Notes under the pieces: model-generated
The model's input: the letters and a program-made list of their open reading frames with translations, nothing else
Databases searched by the model: none
What the model was told of the DNA's origin: nothing
DNA from: Mesorhizobium sp. M8A.F.Ca.ET.218.01.1.1
GTDB taxonomy: Bacteria; Pseudomonadota; Alphaproteobacteria; Rhizobiales; Rhizobiaceae
NCBI RefSeq assembly: GCF_004791165.1
Contig: NZ_SRUZ01000010.1
Location: forward strand, 1-64,000
Length of the DNA stretch: 64,000 nt
Reading direction: 5' to 3'
Position numbers and translations under genes: made by a program
In this document: positions 16,551-25,481 of the stretch, piece by piece
Layout of the letters: the number at the start of each line of letters is the position of its first letter
How positions within the stretch are numbered: position 1 is the stretch's first letter

Positions 16551-17816
16551 ATGATCGACCCCAAAACCGCCAGGCGGGGCCTCGCGCTCGTCTTCACGAC
16601 GCTGCTGCTCGACATTATCGGCTTCGGCATGATCATGCCTGTGCTGCCGGCCTTTCTCAGGGAGTTGACTGGCGTCGGCATCAGCGAAGCGGCGATCGAG
16701 GGCGGTTGGCTGTTCTTCGTCTATGCGGCCATGCAGTTCTTCTTCGCGCCCATCATGGGCGGCCTGAGCGACCGGTTCGGACGGCGGCCGATCCTGCTCG
16801 CCTCGGTGCTGACCTTCTCCATCGACAATCTGATCTGCGCCATTGCCTGGTCCTATCCGATGCTGTTCATCGGACGTGTGCTGGCCGGCATTTCGGGCGC
16901 CAGCTATTCGACGACGTCGGCCTTCATCGCCGACATTTCGAACGACGAGAACCGGGCGAAGAATTTCGGCCTGCTCGGCATTGCCTTCGGCGTCGGCTTC
17001 GTCATCGGGCCGGTGCTGGGCGGCCTGCTCGGCACGTTCGGCCCGCGCGTGCCGTTCTTTTTTGCCGCCGGGCTCGCCTTCGTGAACTTCCTGATCGCGA
17101 TGTTCTTCCTGCCCGAGACGCTCGATGAAAAGCATCGCCGCCGCTTCGAGTGGAAACGCGCCAATCCGGTCGGCACGCTCCTGCAGATGCGCCAGTACCA
17201 AGGCATAGGCTGGATCGGGCTGGTCTTCTTCCTGATGACGCTCGGCCATATGATGTATCCGGCGGTGTGGTCGTTCGTCTCCAACTACCGCTATGGCTGG
17301 AGCGAGCAGCAGATCGGCTTCTCGCTCGGCGCCTTCGGCCTGTGCGGCGCGATCGTCATGGGCACGGTGCTGCCGCGTGTCATCCCCAGGCTCGGCGAGT
17401 GGAGAACGGCGGTCATCGGCCTGACCTTCACCGCGGCCAGCGCCTTCGGCTATGCCTTCGCCTCGCAAGGCTGGATGGTCTATGCGGTGATCGTCGTCGG
17501 TTGCCTGGAGGCGCTGGCCGATCCGCCGCTGAGAAGCCTCGCCGCCGCCAAGGTGCCGCCTTCGGCACAAGGCGAGCTGCAGGGCGCGATGACCTCGATC
17601 TTCTCGATCACCTCGATCATCACGCCGCTGCTCTATACCGCGATCTTTTCCTGGTTCACTGGACCCAGCGCGCCCGTCACCTTCGGCGGCGCGCCCTATC
17701 TGGTCGGCGCGTGCTTCCTGGTGCTGGCGGTCATCGTCTTCGTCACCAAGGTGACGAGACCGGCGACAATCGGAAACGCCGCCGCCGATGTGGCTGAAGA
17801 CGGAGCACTGGCATGA
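16551..17816 (+). CDS. Tet-type MFS efflux transporter
   Basis: A 421-residue, twelve-helix MFS protein of the TCR/Tet type. Helix 1 has LLLDIIGFGMIMPVLP and the helix 2-3 loop has GGLSDRFGRRPILL, a full motif A. FIADISNDENRAKNFG is the loop typical of TetA-like drug/H+ antiporters. The start at ATG 16551 is chosen by the MIDPKTARRG opening with AGGAG upstream. Its stop overlaps the ATG of a ruined aldo/keto reductase gene (ATGA), so the two were once an operon. Calling it a tetracycline pump would go beyond the sequence. Confidence 0.88.
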   Translation: MIDPKTARRGLALVFTTLLLDIIGFGMIMPVLPAFLRELTGVGISEAAIEGGWLFFVYAAMQFFFAPIMGGLSDRFGRRPILLASVLTFSIDNLICAIAWSYPMLFIGRVLAGISGASYSTTSAFIADISNDENRAKNFGLLGIAFGVGFVIGPVLGGLLGTFGPRVPFFFAAGLAFVNFLIAMFFLPETLDEKHRRRFEWKRANPVGTLLQMRQYQGIGWIGLVFFLMTLGHMMYPAVWSFVSNYRYGWSEQQIGFSLGAFGLCGAIVMGTVLPRVIPRLGEWRTAVIGLTFTAASAFGYAFASQGWMVYAVIVVGCLEALADPPLRSLAAAKVPPSAQGELQGAMTSIFSITSIITPLLYTAIFSWFTGPSAPVTFGGAPYLVGACFLVLAVIVFVTKVTRPATIGNAAADVAEDGALA

Positions 17817-18038
17817 GCCATGACGGCCGCATCGCGCTGACCAGTGACGGGCTGTCGCTGTCGCGCCTGGTCTTTGGCGCGTGGCGCCTGCTGGATGGTG
17901 GCGTGCGCTCGGACGCCGGTGCTCGGTTCGATGAAGCCGGAACGTCTGGCTTCCATGGCCAAAGCACTGAATATCGTGCTCGACCGCCAGCAATGGTTCA
18001 CTATCCTGGAAGCCAGCGAAGGCCGGCCGGTGGCGTGA
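17813..18038 (+). pseudogene. Aldo/keto reductase remnant with internal deletion
   Basis: The first 30 codons from ATG 17813 read like the start of a YdhF-type aldo/keto reductase (LSLSRLVFGAWRLLDGG). About 85 bases in, the homology jumps to another frame and continues as the extreme C terminus of the same family (TPVLGSMKPERLASMAKAL, then LDRQQWFTILEASEGRPVA and a stop at 18036). Roughly 250 central codons, including the catalytic Tyr/Lys/His, are missing. The ATG overlaps the stop of the MFS gene. Confidence 0.75.
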
Positions 18039-18047
18039 GGTTGGGGA

Positions 18048-18431
18048 TCAGGCTTCAATCCATTCGCCGGGGACATCCAACGCCTTTGCCAGCATCGTGC
18101 TGGTTTGCGCGGAGGGTTTGCGGCGATTGGATTCAATGTCCGACAGGAAGCCCTGACTGACCCCAATGGTCCGCGCCAGGTCGGCTTGCGTCAGCTTGCG
18201 CCAGTTGCGCAGCGCCTTGAGGCGGCTGGAACCTCGCAAAATATCCATGGTCACCTCGGCGGGCAGGGCCTTTTCAGCTTTGAACTCAGACTTCCGCTCA
18301 TCGTAGATAGCCACATCCGCAGCGTCTTCCTGGGCTTCTTCGGCCGCATGCAGCAATGCCTCGTAATCCGCCTTCGGGATAACGACCAGTTCTTCGCCGG
18401 TCGAGGTCCTTATGATTTGAGGGGCGTTCAT
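18048..18431 (-). CDS. HigA-like XRE antitoxin, module 1
   Basis: A 127-residue antitoxin. Residues 1-55 form an N-terminal toxin-binding arm (TGEELVVIPKADYEALL), and the HTH covers about 70-115 (LTQADLARTIGVSQGFLSDIE), which binds the module's own promoter. ATG at 18431 overlaps the toxin stop by the ATGA arrangement, giving toxin-first order as in higBA. It resembles the antitoxin at 29631-29996 in both parts, so the two are paralogues. Confidence 0.85.
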   Translation of the reverse strand: MNAPQIIRTSTGEELVVIPKADYEALLHAAEEAQEDAADVAIYDERKSEFKAEKALPAEVTMDILRGSSRLKALRNWRKLTQADLARTIGVSQGFLSDIESNRRKPSAQTSTMLAKALDVPGEWIEA

Positions 18432-18694
18432 GATGTCCTGTCCCATGGCCTGCTGTAGGTCGTCGTTTCACGCTTGCCGATATAGATCGCAAGGATCGTG
18501 GTGCGATCTTCATCGAATATGACGCGGTAGCGGCCAATCCGGAGCCTATAGCCGTCCCCGCCGGAAAGGCGCTTTACATCTCCACGGCCGCTGGCCGCGT
18601 AAGCGATCAAACCCTCGGAAACCTGCTCGCGGACATCAGCCGGCAGGTTGTCGAGATCGCGAGCCGCCGGTGCCGAAAGAACGATCGTCTTCAC
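18428..18694 (-). CDS. RelE/ParE-superfamily toxin, module 1
   Basis: An 88-residue toxin likely to cut mRNA at the ribosome. It keeps the family core YRLRIGRYRVIFDED and the closing strand ILAIYIGKRETTTY, with Arg and Tyr residues that usually form the active site. GTG at 18694 is the only start near the promoter repeats. It is co-transcribed with the XRE antitoxin downstream (four-base overlap). Four copies of an ATATCGC-type half-site precede it. Confidence 0.85.
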   Translation of the reverse strand: MKTIVLSAPAARDLDNLPADVREQVSEGLIAYAASGRGDVKRLSGGDGYRLRIGRYRVIFDEDRTTILAIYIGKRETTTYSRPWDRTS

Positions 18695-18702
18695 GAGTAC
18701 AA

Positions 18703-18743
18703 ATATCGCATAAATATCGCTCTTTGTTAAGCGATATTATCGC
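18703..18743. promoter_or_regulatory. Operator array of toxin-antitoxin module 1
   Basis: ATATCGC occurs at 18703-18709 and again at 18714-18720, an 11-base period. The perfect 13-base palindrome GCGATA-T-TATCGC lies at 18731-18743. Four half-sites fit binding by two antitoxin dimers, and the same half-site is found before module 2. Confidence 0.6.
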
Positions 18744-18762
18744 AGCCGCCGATTTTGCGGGA

Positions 18763-19980
18763 TCAGGCCCGCTCGGCCAGCAATTCCTCACCGCGCTTCT
18801 GGCGGATCAGGTTGACGAAGCGGCGGAACAGATAGTGCGAATCCTGCGGGCCGGGCGAAGCCTCGGGGTGGTGCTGGACGGAAAATACCGGACGGCCGGT
18901 GAGCGCGATGCCGCAATTCGAGCCGTCGAACAGCGAGACATGGGTTTCCTCGACACCCGCGGGCAGCGAGTCGGCATCGACGGCAAAGCCATGGTTCATC
19001 GAGACGATCTCGACCTTGCCGGTTGTGTGATCCTTGACCGGGTGGTTGGCGCCGTGATGGCCCTGATGCATCTTGGCGGTCTTACCGCCCAGCGCCAGCG
19101 CCAGCATCTGATGGCCGAGGCAGATGCCGAACACGGGGATGTCGGTCTTGAGCAGGTCCTGGATGACCGGCACGGCATAGTCGCCCGTGGCTTCCGGATC
19201 GCCGGGGCCATTGGAGAGGAAGATGCCGTCGGGCTGCATGGCGAGGATTTCCTCCGAACCGGTGCTGGCCGGAACCACCGTCACCTTGGCGCCGAGGCCG
19301 GCGAGCAGGCGCAATATGTTGCGCTTGACGCCGTAGTCGATGGCCACGACGTGCAACGAAGGCTCGTCCTGCTCGCCAAAGCCTTCGTTCCAGACCCAGG
19401 GCGTCTCGCGCCAGACCGAGGACTGGCCCGACGTGACCTCCTTGGCGAGATCGAGCCCGATCAGGCCCGACCATGCGGCGGCGCGCCGCTTCAGGTCGGC
19501 GAGGTCGAAGACGCCGTCGGGCGCGTGCGCGATGACGGCGTTGGCCATGCCTTTTTCGCGGATCAGCGCGGTGAGCGCGCGGGTGTCGATGCCCGAGAGC
19601 GCGACGATGCCGCGCTTCTTCAGCCATTGATCGAGATCGCCGGCGGCGCGGTAATTGGACGGGTTGGTGACATCGGCCTTGAACACGGCGCCGACGGCGC
19701 CGGCGCGGGCGGCCGGGTTGAGGTCTTCGATGTCCTCGCCATTGGTGCCGATGTTGCCGATATGCGGGAAGGTGAAGGTGACGATCTGGCCGGCATAGGA
19801 AGGGTCGGTGAGGATTTCCTGGTAGCCGGTGAGTGCCGTGTTGAAGCAGACTTCGGCCACCGCCGAGCCGGTGGCGCCGAGGCCGCGACCCTCGATGACG
19901 GTGCCGTCTGCCAGCACCAGAAGGGCGGTCGGCTTTTCAGTGGCCCAGGGTGGGGTCAGCGCGGGCGTCATCTCGGCCAT
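18763..19980 (-). CDS. carA: Carbamoyl-phosphate synthase small subunit
   Basis: A 405-residue glutamine amidotransferase that supplies ammonia to CarB for carbamoyl phosphate, the precursor of arginine and pyrimidines. The N-terminal half is the CPSase small-subunit domain (TGYQEILTDPSYAGQIVTFT). The C-terminal half is a class I amidotransferase with C287 in GICLGHQ and H371-P-E373 in QHHPEASPGP. ATG at 19980 follows AGGAG; a 32-codon upstream extension is rejected. carB is not in the window. It is divergent from the YqeY-like gene, an arrangement I recall for rhizobia. Confidence 0.95.
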   Translation of the reverse strand: MAEMTPALTPPWATEKPTALLVLADGTVIEGRGLGATGSAVAEVCFNTALTGYQEILTDPSYAGQIVTFTFPHIGNIGTNGEDIEDLNPAARAGAVGAVFKADVTNPSNYRAAGDLDQWLKKRGIVALSGIDTRALTALIREKGMANAVIAHAPDGVFDLADLKRRAAAWSGLIGLDLAKEVTSGQSSVWRETPWVWNEGFGEQDEPSLHVVAIDYGVKRNILRLLAGLGAKVTVVPASTGSEEILAMQPDGIFLSNGPGDPEATGDYAVPVIQDLLKTDIPVFGICLGHQMLALALGGKTAKMHQGHHGANHPVKDHTTGKVEIVSMNHGFAVDADSLPAGVEETHVSLFDGSNCGIALTGRPVFSVQHHPEASPGPQDSHYLFRRFVNLIRQKRGEELLAERA

Positions 19981-20254
19981 GGCGGCACTCCTATCAGGCC
20001 GCGCTGCAACGACCCTGGCGGGCATTCGCGCGGCAAAGGGCGCGAAGCAGCGATTTCGCAGCCTCCACGCAGTCAAGCTTCAGTTCATGCAAGGCCCAGT
20101 ACATAGGGGAAGGGGGCAGGGCGGTCAATGATCATGCGAAACGCCGCCGCGATTTATTTCATTGAGGAATATCATAGGCTTGCCCTGGCATATGAGGGTT
20201 TGCGTTGGCCTGTCCCCGGCGCTATTGTCCGCGCCGACCGAAGGAGAGAGATCA

Positions 20255-20704
20255 ATGCGCGCGAAAATCGCCGAATCCCTGAAGACCGCGATGAAGGCGC
20301 AGGACAAGCACCGGCTGCCGACATTGCGGCTGATCCAGGCCGCCATCCACGATCGCGACATCGCCAATCGCGGTGCCGGCAAGGACCCTGCCAGCGACGA
20401 GGAAATCCTGCAGATCCTGGCCAAGATGGTGAAGCAGCGCGAGGAATCGGCCAAGGCCTTCGAGGACGGCAAGCGGCCGGAACTGGCGGCTCAGGAGCGC
20501 GGCGAGATGGAGATCATCCGCGGCTTCCTGCCGACGCAGCTTGACGATGCGGCGGTCACGGCGGCGGCGCGCGAGGCGATTGCCGCCACCGGTGCGGCCA
20601 GCCAGAAGGACATGGGCAAGGTGATCGCCGCGCTCAAGCAGAAATATGCCGGCCAGATGGATTTCGGCAAGGCAAGCGGCATCGTCAAGGGGCTGCTGCA
20701 GTAG
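20255..20704 (+). CDS. GatB/YqeY domain protein
   Basis: A 149-residue cytoplasmic protein with the all-helical domain also found at the C terminus of the amidotransferase subunit GatB. It opens MRAKIAESLKTAMKAQD and ends with the conserved MDFGKASGIVKGLL. Stand-alone members probably bind tRNA, but no reaction is proven. AAGGAGAG lies six bases before ATG 20255. It lies between carA and, further on, dnaG and rpoD. Confidence 0.9.
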   Translation: MRAKIAESLKTAMKAQDKHRLPTLRLIQAAIHDRDIANRGAGKDPASDEEILQILAKMVKQREESAKAFEDGKRPELAAQERGEMEIIRGFLPTQLDDAAVTAAAREAIAATGAASQKDMGKVIAALKQKYAGQMDFGKASGIVKGLLQ

Positions 20705-20765
20705 GGCTTTTACCCGCGCGTCGGCAGGCGTCCAACACGGCCACTCACGGCAAAGCCGTAGCTTG

Positions 20766-21692
20766 CTATTGGGTTGATTTCCCAGGCTCCAACGCACGGC
20801 GCAAAGCCGGCGCTTCCTGCTGGATATGGTTCCACAGACGGTGGGCGACCGGCCCGTGCGGCCGGTCGCGGCGGCGCGCCACGACCAAGTCGTCGGTGCG
20901 GCCCGGCAGATGACTGCCGGCAATGGACAGGAGCTGCCCGTCGCGCAGCTCTTCCGCGATCAGGAAATGCGGCAGGTGGCCCCAGCCGAGGCCTTGGAGC
21001 ATGATTTCCTTCTTCATGGCTTGATCGGGGACCAGACATTGCGGCGCGCCTTCGACCACGAAGTAGTCCTGTCGTGGTGAATGCAGGGCGGTGTCGCGCA
21101 TCACGCATTGGGTGAATGCCTGCATCTTCTCCAGTGTGATCGGTCGTTCGATGCACTCGGGCAGGAAGCCCGGCGCCACCACGGGAATGAAGGGCACCTT
21201 GCTGAGGTCGATCCATTCGATCCGTGCGTCGCCCTTGTCGATCCAGTGCAGGATCAGATCGGCTTTGTCGTCGAAAAGACGCTCCGACGGGCCGCCGACG
21301 GCTTCGAAATGGAGATGCAGCCGGGTGCCGGGGCATTGGGCGAAGAACCGTCCGAGCATGCCCAGCACCCGCGGGCGCGGGCAGAGGTCGCCGATCACGA
21401 CATGGATTTCGCTTTCCTCGCCCATCGAAAGCTGGGCGGCATGGACGCGCAGGCCGTCCAGTTCGCGCAGCAGCTGCTGCGCGCGCCGCTGGAACGACAG
21501 CCCCGCTTCCGTCGCACGAACGCGATAGCCGCTGCGGTCAAGAAGAACCAGATCGAGCTGCCGTTCGAGCTTGGCGACAGCGGCGAACACCGCCGGGTGC
21601 GAGCGGTGCAGCATGGCCGCGGCCGGCTGAAAGCCGCCGGTGCGGATCACGGCTTCGAAGCACTGAAGATCGTGCAAGGTGAACTCGGCCAT
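20766..21692 (-). CDS. LysR-family regulator of the adjacent hydrolase
   Basis: A 308-residue LysR-type protein. The HTH covers residues 1-62 (GGFQPAAAMLHRSHPAVFAAVAKLE) and the effector domain starts near 90. It is transcribed away from a PcaD-like hydrolase, with a palindrome between them at 21704-21729. Control of the hydrolase by a substrate-related acid is the likely role. The effector is not identifiable. Confidence 0.82.
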   Translation of the reverse strand: MAEFTLHDLQCFEAVIRTGGFQPAAAMLHRSHPAVFAAVAKLERQLDLVLLDRSGYRVRATEAGLSFQRRAQQLLRELDGLRVHAAQLSMGEESEIHVVIGDLCPRPRVLGMLGRFFAQCPGTRLHLHFEAVGGPSERLFDDKADLILHWIDKGDARIEWIDLSKVPFIPVVAPGFLPECIERPITLEKMQAFTQCVMRDTALHSPRQDYFVVEGAPQCLVPDQAMKKEIMLQGLGWGHLPHFLIAEELRDGQLLSIAGSHLPGRTDDLVVARRRDRPHGPVAHRLWNHIQQEAPALRRALEPGKSTQ

Positions 21693-21703
21693 GTCAGCTT
21701 TGA

Positions 21704-21729
21704 TTACAGAGATTGTCCTATCTTTGTAA
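21704..21729. promoter_or_regulatory. Candidate LysR operator before the PcaD-like gene
   Basis: TTACAGAGA (21704-21712) and TCTTTGTAA (21721-21729) form nine-base arms with one mismatch across an eight-base spacer. The site lies 12 bases before the lysR start and 64 before the hydrolase start. Confidence 0.5.
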
Positions 21730-21792
21730 TATCACTAAAGCCCGACCACGGCTACGCTTTGCCTCATTCAACGTTCCAAGAGGATCTTCAAC

Positions 21793-22584
21793 ATGAGCGA
21801 GCTGAATTTCGTGACTGTCGGCGACGGCACGCGCATCGCCTATCGCTTCGACGGCGACGCCGGAAAGCCGGTGCTGGTGCTGTCCAACTCCATCGCCACC
21901 ACGCTGCATATGTGGGATGGGCAGGTCGGCGAACTGTCCAGGCATTTCCGCGTTCTGCGCTACGACTTTCGTGGTCATGGCGGGTCGAGCGCGCCAGTCG
22001 GCGCCTATTCCCTCGACCGGCTTGGCCGCGACGTGATCGAACTCATCGATGCGCTCGGCCTCGGGCGCGTGCATTTTCTCGGCCTGTCGCTCGGCGGTTT
22101 CGTCGGGCAGTGGCTTGGCGTTCATGCGCCCGAGCGGATCGACCGGCTGATTCTGAGCAACACCTCGTCTCACCTTTCGCCAGCAAGTTATTTCGACGAG
22201 CGGATTGCCGTCGTGCGGCAGGCGCCGGACATGTCGGAAACGGCCGAAGTGTTTCTCAACAACTGGTTCCCGGCGGACATGGTGGCGGCCAACGAACCCG
22301 TCATTGAGGAATTCCGCACTATGCTGCTTGCGATCGACCGGCAAGGCCTGGCCGGCCTGTTCGCGGCGGTTCGTGATGCCGATCTTCGCCGCACCATCGC
22401 GCTGATCTCCCGGCCGACGCTGGTGATCGCCGGCGAGCACGACACGGTGACGGCGGCGAGCCATAGCGAGCTGATCGCGGCCGCGGTGCCCGGCGCGAAG
22501 CTCGTCGTGCTGCCCGCGGTCCACTTGTCGAACGTGGAATACCAAGCTGAGTTCATGAAGGCCGTGCTCGATTTCCTGCACTAA
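21793..22584 (+). CDS. Alpha/beta hydrolase, 3-oxoadipate enol-lactonase-like
   Basis: A 263-residue alpha/beta hydrolase closely resembling PcaD, which opens 3-oxoadipate enol-lactone. The opening SNSIATTLHMWDGQ matches the PcaD signature and RYDFRGHGGSS follows. The nucleophile is S99 in GLSLGG, with D217 (EHDTVT) and H244 (VHLSNVE). No other pca gene is near, so it may act on another lactone or ester. It is transcribed away from a LysR regulator with a clear operator. ATG 21793 follows AAGAGGATCTTCAAC. Confidence 0.78.
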   Translation: MSELNFVTVGDGTRIAYRFDGDAGKPVLVLSNSIATTLHMWDGQVGELSRHFRVLRYDFRGHGGSSAPVGAYSLDRLGRDVIELIDALGLGRVHFLGLSLGGFVGQWLGVHAPERIDRLILSNTSSHLSPASYFDERIAVVRQAPDMSETAEVFLNNWFPADMVAANEPVIEEFRTMLLAIDRQGLAGLFAAVRDADLRRTIALISRPTLVIAGEHDTVTAASHSELIAAAVPGAKLVVLPAVHLSNVEYQAEFMKAVLDFLH

Positions 22585-22612
22585 GCCGGTGCAGGGCGCC
22601 GTGGGTACCGTC

Positions 22613-23605
22613 TCACGGCTCCTTGCAGATCGGCAGTGGCTGCGCAGGTGGTGCGGGATGATCCTGCTTATATTGGGCGATGACAGGCTCGAGGGTTTTT
22701 CGCGGCCAGAATTTCGGCGTACCGATCTCCTTCAGGCAGGATGCGTTCCAGTAGGTGCCTGAAGCGGAATGGCCGCTCGCAATGGCGGCGATGTCGCGCG
22801 ATTCCGGGTAGATGTAGAGCGTCGTCGGATTGTCCTTCACCATCGAGATGAGTTGCCTGGCATCGGCCGGGGACCAACTGGTGCAGCCATTGCTGCGGCC
22901 GCCGGCATAGTCCACCAGCTTGCCGAACGGCACCATGCCGTCGTGGTCGGCATAGGCGCTGTTCGGGGTCTTGCGCATGCACATGGTGCGCAGCACCTGC
23001 GCCGCGTGGCCGCCGATCACGCGCTGCCTGGCGTTGGCGGCCTCGCCTTCGCCGTCGAACTGGATGAAAGTGCGCTGGAAAGCCACGTCCTGTTTCGCGC
23101 CGGTGCGATAAAAGCCCTTGAACGAGGTTTTCGCTTCGCGGGTCATGTAGGCGCCGCCGGCGGTCAGTTCCGAATCCATGGCGTTGCCGAAGTTCTTGGC
23201 GCAGCGCCTGCCGTTCGAAAAGTTCACGGTGCCTTTCAGGTTCCGGCCGCCGCCATGGCCCGCCGAAATCGCGCGAAACGACTGGCTGGCTTCGCACACG
23301 ACATAGTAGCGGCGTCCCAGCACGCCATTGCCGAGATCGCCGGGACGGGTGGCGTCCATGGCGAAATAGCAGGGGTTCCGGACGGCGCCCTGCGCCACTT
23401 TCTGCAGGTAAAGCGAGCGCGCCCGCTCCAGCACCACTTGTGAAATCTGGCCGTCGGCGTTGCCGACGTGGGCCTGCAGCCAGGCGGGAACGGCCGATGG
23501 CGCGGCAAAGGATCGGGCCGATGCCGTCAGGGCAATGACGACGACGAGGAGGCCGAGGAGCGTAACGACACCCAACGGGACAGATCTCAACCGCACCGGA
23601 CCCAT
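22613..23605 (-). CDS. Exported L,D-transpeptidase-like protein (YkuD_2 type)
   Basis: A 330-residue exported protein. An N-terminal hydrophobic segment (GVVTLLGLLVVVIALTASA) is the signal or anchor. The catalytic region has a conserved His in SAGHGGGRNLKGTVNFSN and the nucleophile Cys in RSNGCTSW (about residue 241), as in the YkuD_2 branch of murein L,D-transpeptidases. It may cross-link or trim peptidoglycan or attach proteins to it. The start is uncertain: ATG 23605 is one base from AGGAG, and a GTG three codons later has better spacing. Confidence 0.7.
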   Translation of the reverse strand: MGPVRLRSVPLGVVTLLGLLVVVIALTASARSFAAPSAVPAWLQAHVGNADGQISQVVLERARSLYLQKVAQGAVRNPCYFAMDATRPGDLGNGVLGRRYYVVCEASQSFRAISAGHGGGRNLKGTVNFSNGRRCAKNFGNAMDSELTAGGAYMTREAKTSFKGFYRTGAKQDVAFQRTFIQFDGEGEAANARQRVIGGHAAQVLRTMCMRKTPNSAYADHDGMVPFGKLVDYAGGRSNGCTSWSPADARQLISMVKDNPTTLYIYPESRDIAAIASGHSASGTYWNASCLKEIGTPKFWPRKTLEPVIAQYKQDHPAPPAQPLPICKEP

Positions 23606-23882
23606 TCTCCTGTCGAAGCCGTTCGTGATTCCCCACGATGAATCACCCAAGCACAATCATAAAACGCCGCGCGCCATCAGGCGAAACACATCTTGTTTAG
23701 CGCGCCGGCAAGTATGCGCGAAAAGCCGAGGGAGACGCGCAACCAGCCATGCCGGCCCAAGGCGGCTGTGGAAGCCTGAAAAACGTCCCCCGATTTTCGA
23801 TCCGCCGAGATCCGCTTTCAGGCGGCTTGAGCGCTCTGCTGTCCAAGGGTATGCCTGCTTCGTTTTTCAGGAAGCATCGACC

Positions 23883-24440
23883 ATGATCGAGATCGTCAAA
23901 CCCCCGCTCGAACATCTGCCGTCCTACAAGGCGGCGCTCGAACGCGGCTGGTCGCCGGACAATGTGCGGCTCATGGAGGCAACACGCGCGGAGCTTGCGG
24001 CGATCGACGAGGACCCCATGGCATTCCTCGCCAGCCTCGACGATCCCGAGGCCAAGGGGCCGCGCATCGCCTTGCCAGACGGCACACAAGTGCCACGCCT
24101 GCCGGGTTTCCGCCGCTGGATCTGGGACGGCGAGGCGTCGGGCTCGATCGGCTTTCGCTGGCAGAAGGGCACGGCGGAACTGCCGCCGCACGTGCTTGGC
24201 CATATCGGTTATGCCGTGGTGCCGTGGAAGCGAAAGCGCGGCTACGCCACCGAGGCGGTGAAGCTGATGCTGGACGAGGCGAGGGCGGTCCGCCTGCCCT
24301 ATGTCGAGCTCACTGCCAAGCCGGGCAATCCGGCCTCGCACAAGGTGATCCTGGCCAATGGCGGCAGACTCGTCGAGCGCTTCTTCGAGGACGCCGCCTA
24401 TGGCGGGGTAGAGAGCCTGCGGTTCCGGATCGATTTGTAA
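23883..24440 (+). CDS. GNAT-family N-acetyltransferase
   Basis: A 185-residue acetyltransferase. GHIGYAVVPWKRKRGYATEAVKLML is strand 4 and the acetyl-CoA pyrophosphate loop (K-R-G-Y-A), and GNPASHKVILANGG matches motif B. The N terminus (LEHLPSYKAALERGWSPDN) resembles proteins annotated as predicted acetyltransferases of the RimJ/RimL group. The substrate is unknown. ATG 23883 is preceded by AGGAAGCATCGACC. It converges with the P1 peptidase gene, two bases apart. Confidence 0.8.
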   Translation: MIEIVKPPLEHLPSYKAALERGWSPDNVRLMEATRAELAAIDEDPMAFLASLDDPEAKGPRIALPDGTQVPRLPGFRRWIWDGEASGSIGFRWQKGTAELPPHVLGHIGYAVVPWKRKRGYATEAVKLMLDEARAVRLPYVELTAKPGNPASHKVILANGGRLVERFFEDAAYGGVESLRFRIDL

Positions 24441-24442
24441 GC

Positions 24443-25480
24443 CTATCGCCTTTCAACCTGATCGCCGAACCAGTCGGCGAGCGATGCGCGGTGCGTGCCG
24501 GCCCGGCCGGTGAAAGCGTCGGCGGAAAGCATGGAGTTCAGCACCGCCTCCTGCGTCGCTTCCGCCGCCGCCCTGAAAAGAATGTCGATGCGCGCTTCGT
24601 TGAGCGCGAGCAGCGGCACCAGATCGCGGTTTTCATCATGGTCGATCAGGCTGCCGGTGCTGAAGGCGATGGCGATGTCCCCGCTGCCATTGCCCCAGAA
24701 GGAGCCAAGCCTGGCGATGCCGGCCCCGGTGCGGCGCGCCACGCGCTCGAGCTGGCGGTGTTCGAGCGGCACATCCGTCGCCAGAACGATCATGATCGAG
24801 CCGCGTTCGGGCTCGGCGTGCCGCCTGGGATCGGGCCGGCGCCCGTCGGGCAGGACGAGGTCGCCGGGCCTGCCGAAATTCGACAGGACCAGAACGCCAA
24901 GATGATGTCCGCCGCCAAGCGCGATCTTCCTGGAGGCCGAGCCGATGCCGCCCTTGAAGCCGAAGCAGCTCATTCCCGTTCCGGCGCCGACATTGCCCTG
25001 TTCGACGGCGCCCTCACGCGCATCGGCGAGCGCGGCAAGGGCATGCTCCTCCGATATCGCCAGGGCTTGGATGTCGTTCAGCGGGCCGTCATTGCACTCA
25101 CCGACCACCGGATTGACGGTTCCGGTGGTGCGGCCGATATCGGGGTTCTGGCGGATGGCGTCACGGATCAGCGCCGTGGCGCAGATGCCGACCGAGAGCG
25201 TGTTGGTCAGGAGAACAGGCGTCTCGATGGTGCCGAGTTCCTGCACCTGCATCAGCCCGATGGTCTTGCCGAAGCCGTTGATGACATGGCTTGCCGCCGT
25301 CACCTTTTTGCGGAACAGATTTCCGCCATGCGGCAGGACCGCGGTCACGCCGGTGTTGATGTCGCCGTCGCGCAGCGTGCAGTGACCGACGCGCACGCCA
25401 GGCACATCGGTGATCGCATTGTGCGTGCCCGTCGGCAAGGTGCCGCAGGTCAGGCCGAAATCAGCGACAGTCCTTGCCAT
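24443..25480 (-). CDS. P1-family (DmpA-type) aminopeptidase
   Basis: A 345-residue Ntn-like hydrolase of peptidase family S58, related to L-aminopeptidase D-Ala-esterase DmpA and beta-aminopeptidases. Such proteins cut themselves between Gly and Ser to free the nucleophile; here that is G180-S181 in KGGIGSASR. PGVRVGHCTL and TVNPVVGECNDG are also family-typical. It starts one base after the stop of the MFS gene (TAA-C-ATG), so both are translated from one mRNA. Import or export of a peptide or amide that it hydrolyses is a reasonable inference. Confidence 0.85.
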   Translation of the reverse strand: MARTVADFGLTCGTLPTGTHNAITDVPGVRVGHCTLRDGDINTGVTAVLPHGGNLFRKKVTAASHVINGFGKTIGLMQVQELGTIETPVLLTNTLSVGICATALIRDAIRQNPDIGRTTGTVNPVVGECNDGPLNDIQALAISEEHALAALADAREGAVEQGNVGAGTGMSCFGFKGGIGSASRKIALGGGHHLGVLVLSNFGRPGDLVLPDGRRPDPRRHAEPERGSIMIVLATDVPLEHRQLERVARRTGAGIARLGSFWGNGSGDIAIAFSTGSLIDHDENRDLVPLLALNEARIDILFRAAAEATQEAVLNSMLSADAFTGRAGTHRASLADWFGDQVERR

Positions 25481-25481
25481 G

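Noticed and set aside
16452..17993. A 513-codon open frame opposite the Tet-type pump
   Set aside because: Shadow of a clear MFS gene; no family resemblance.
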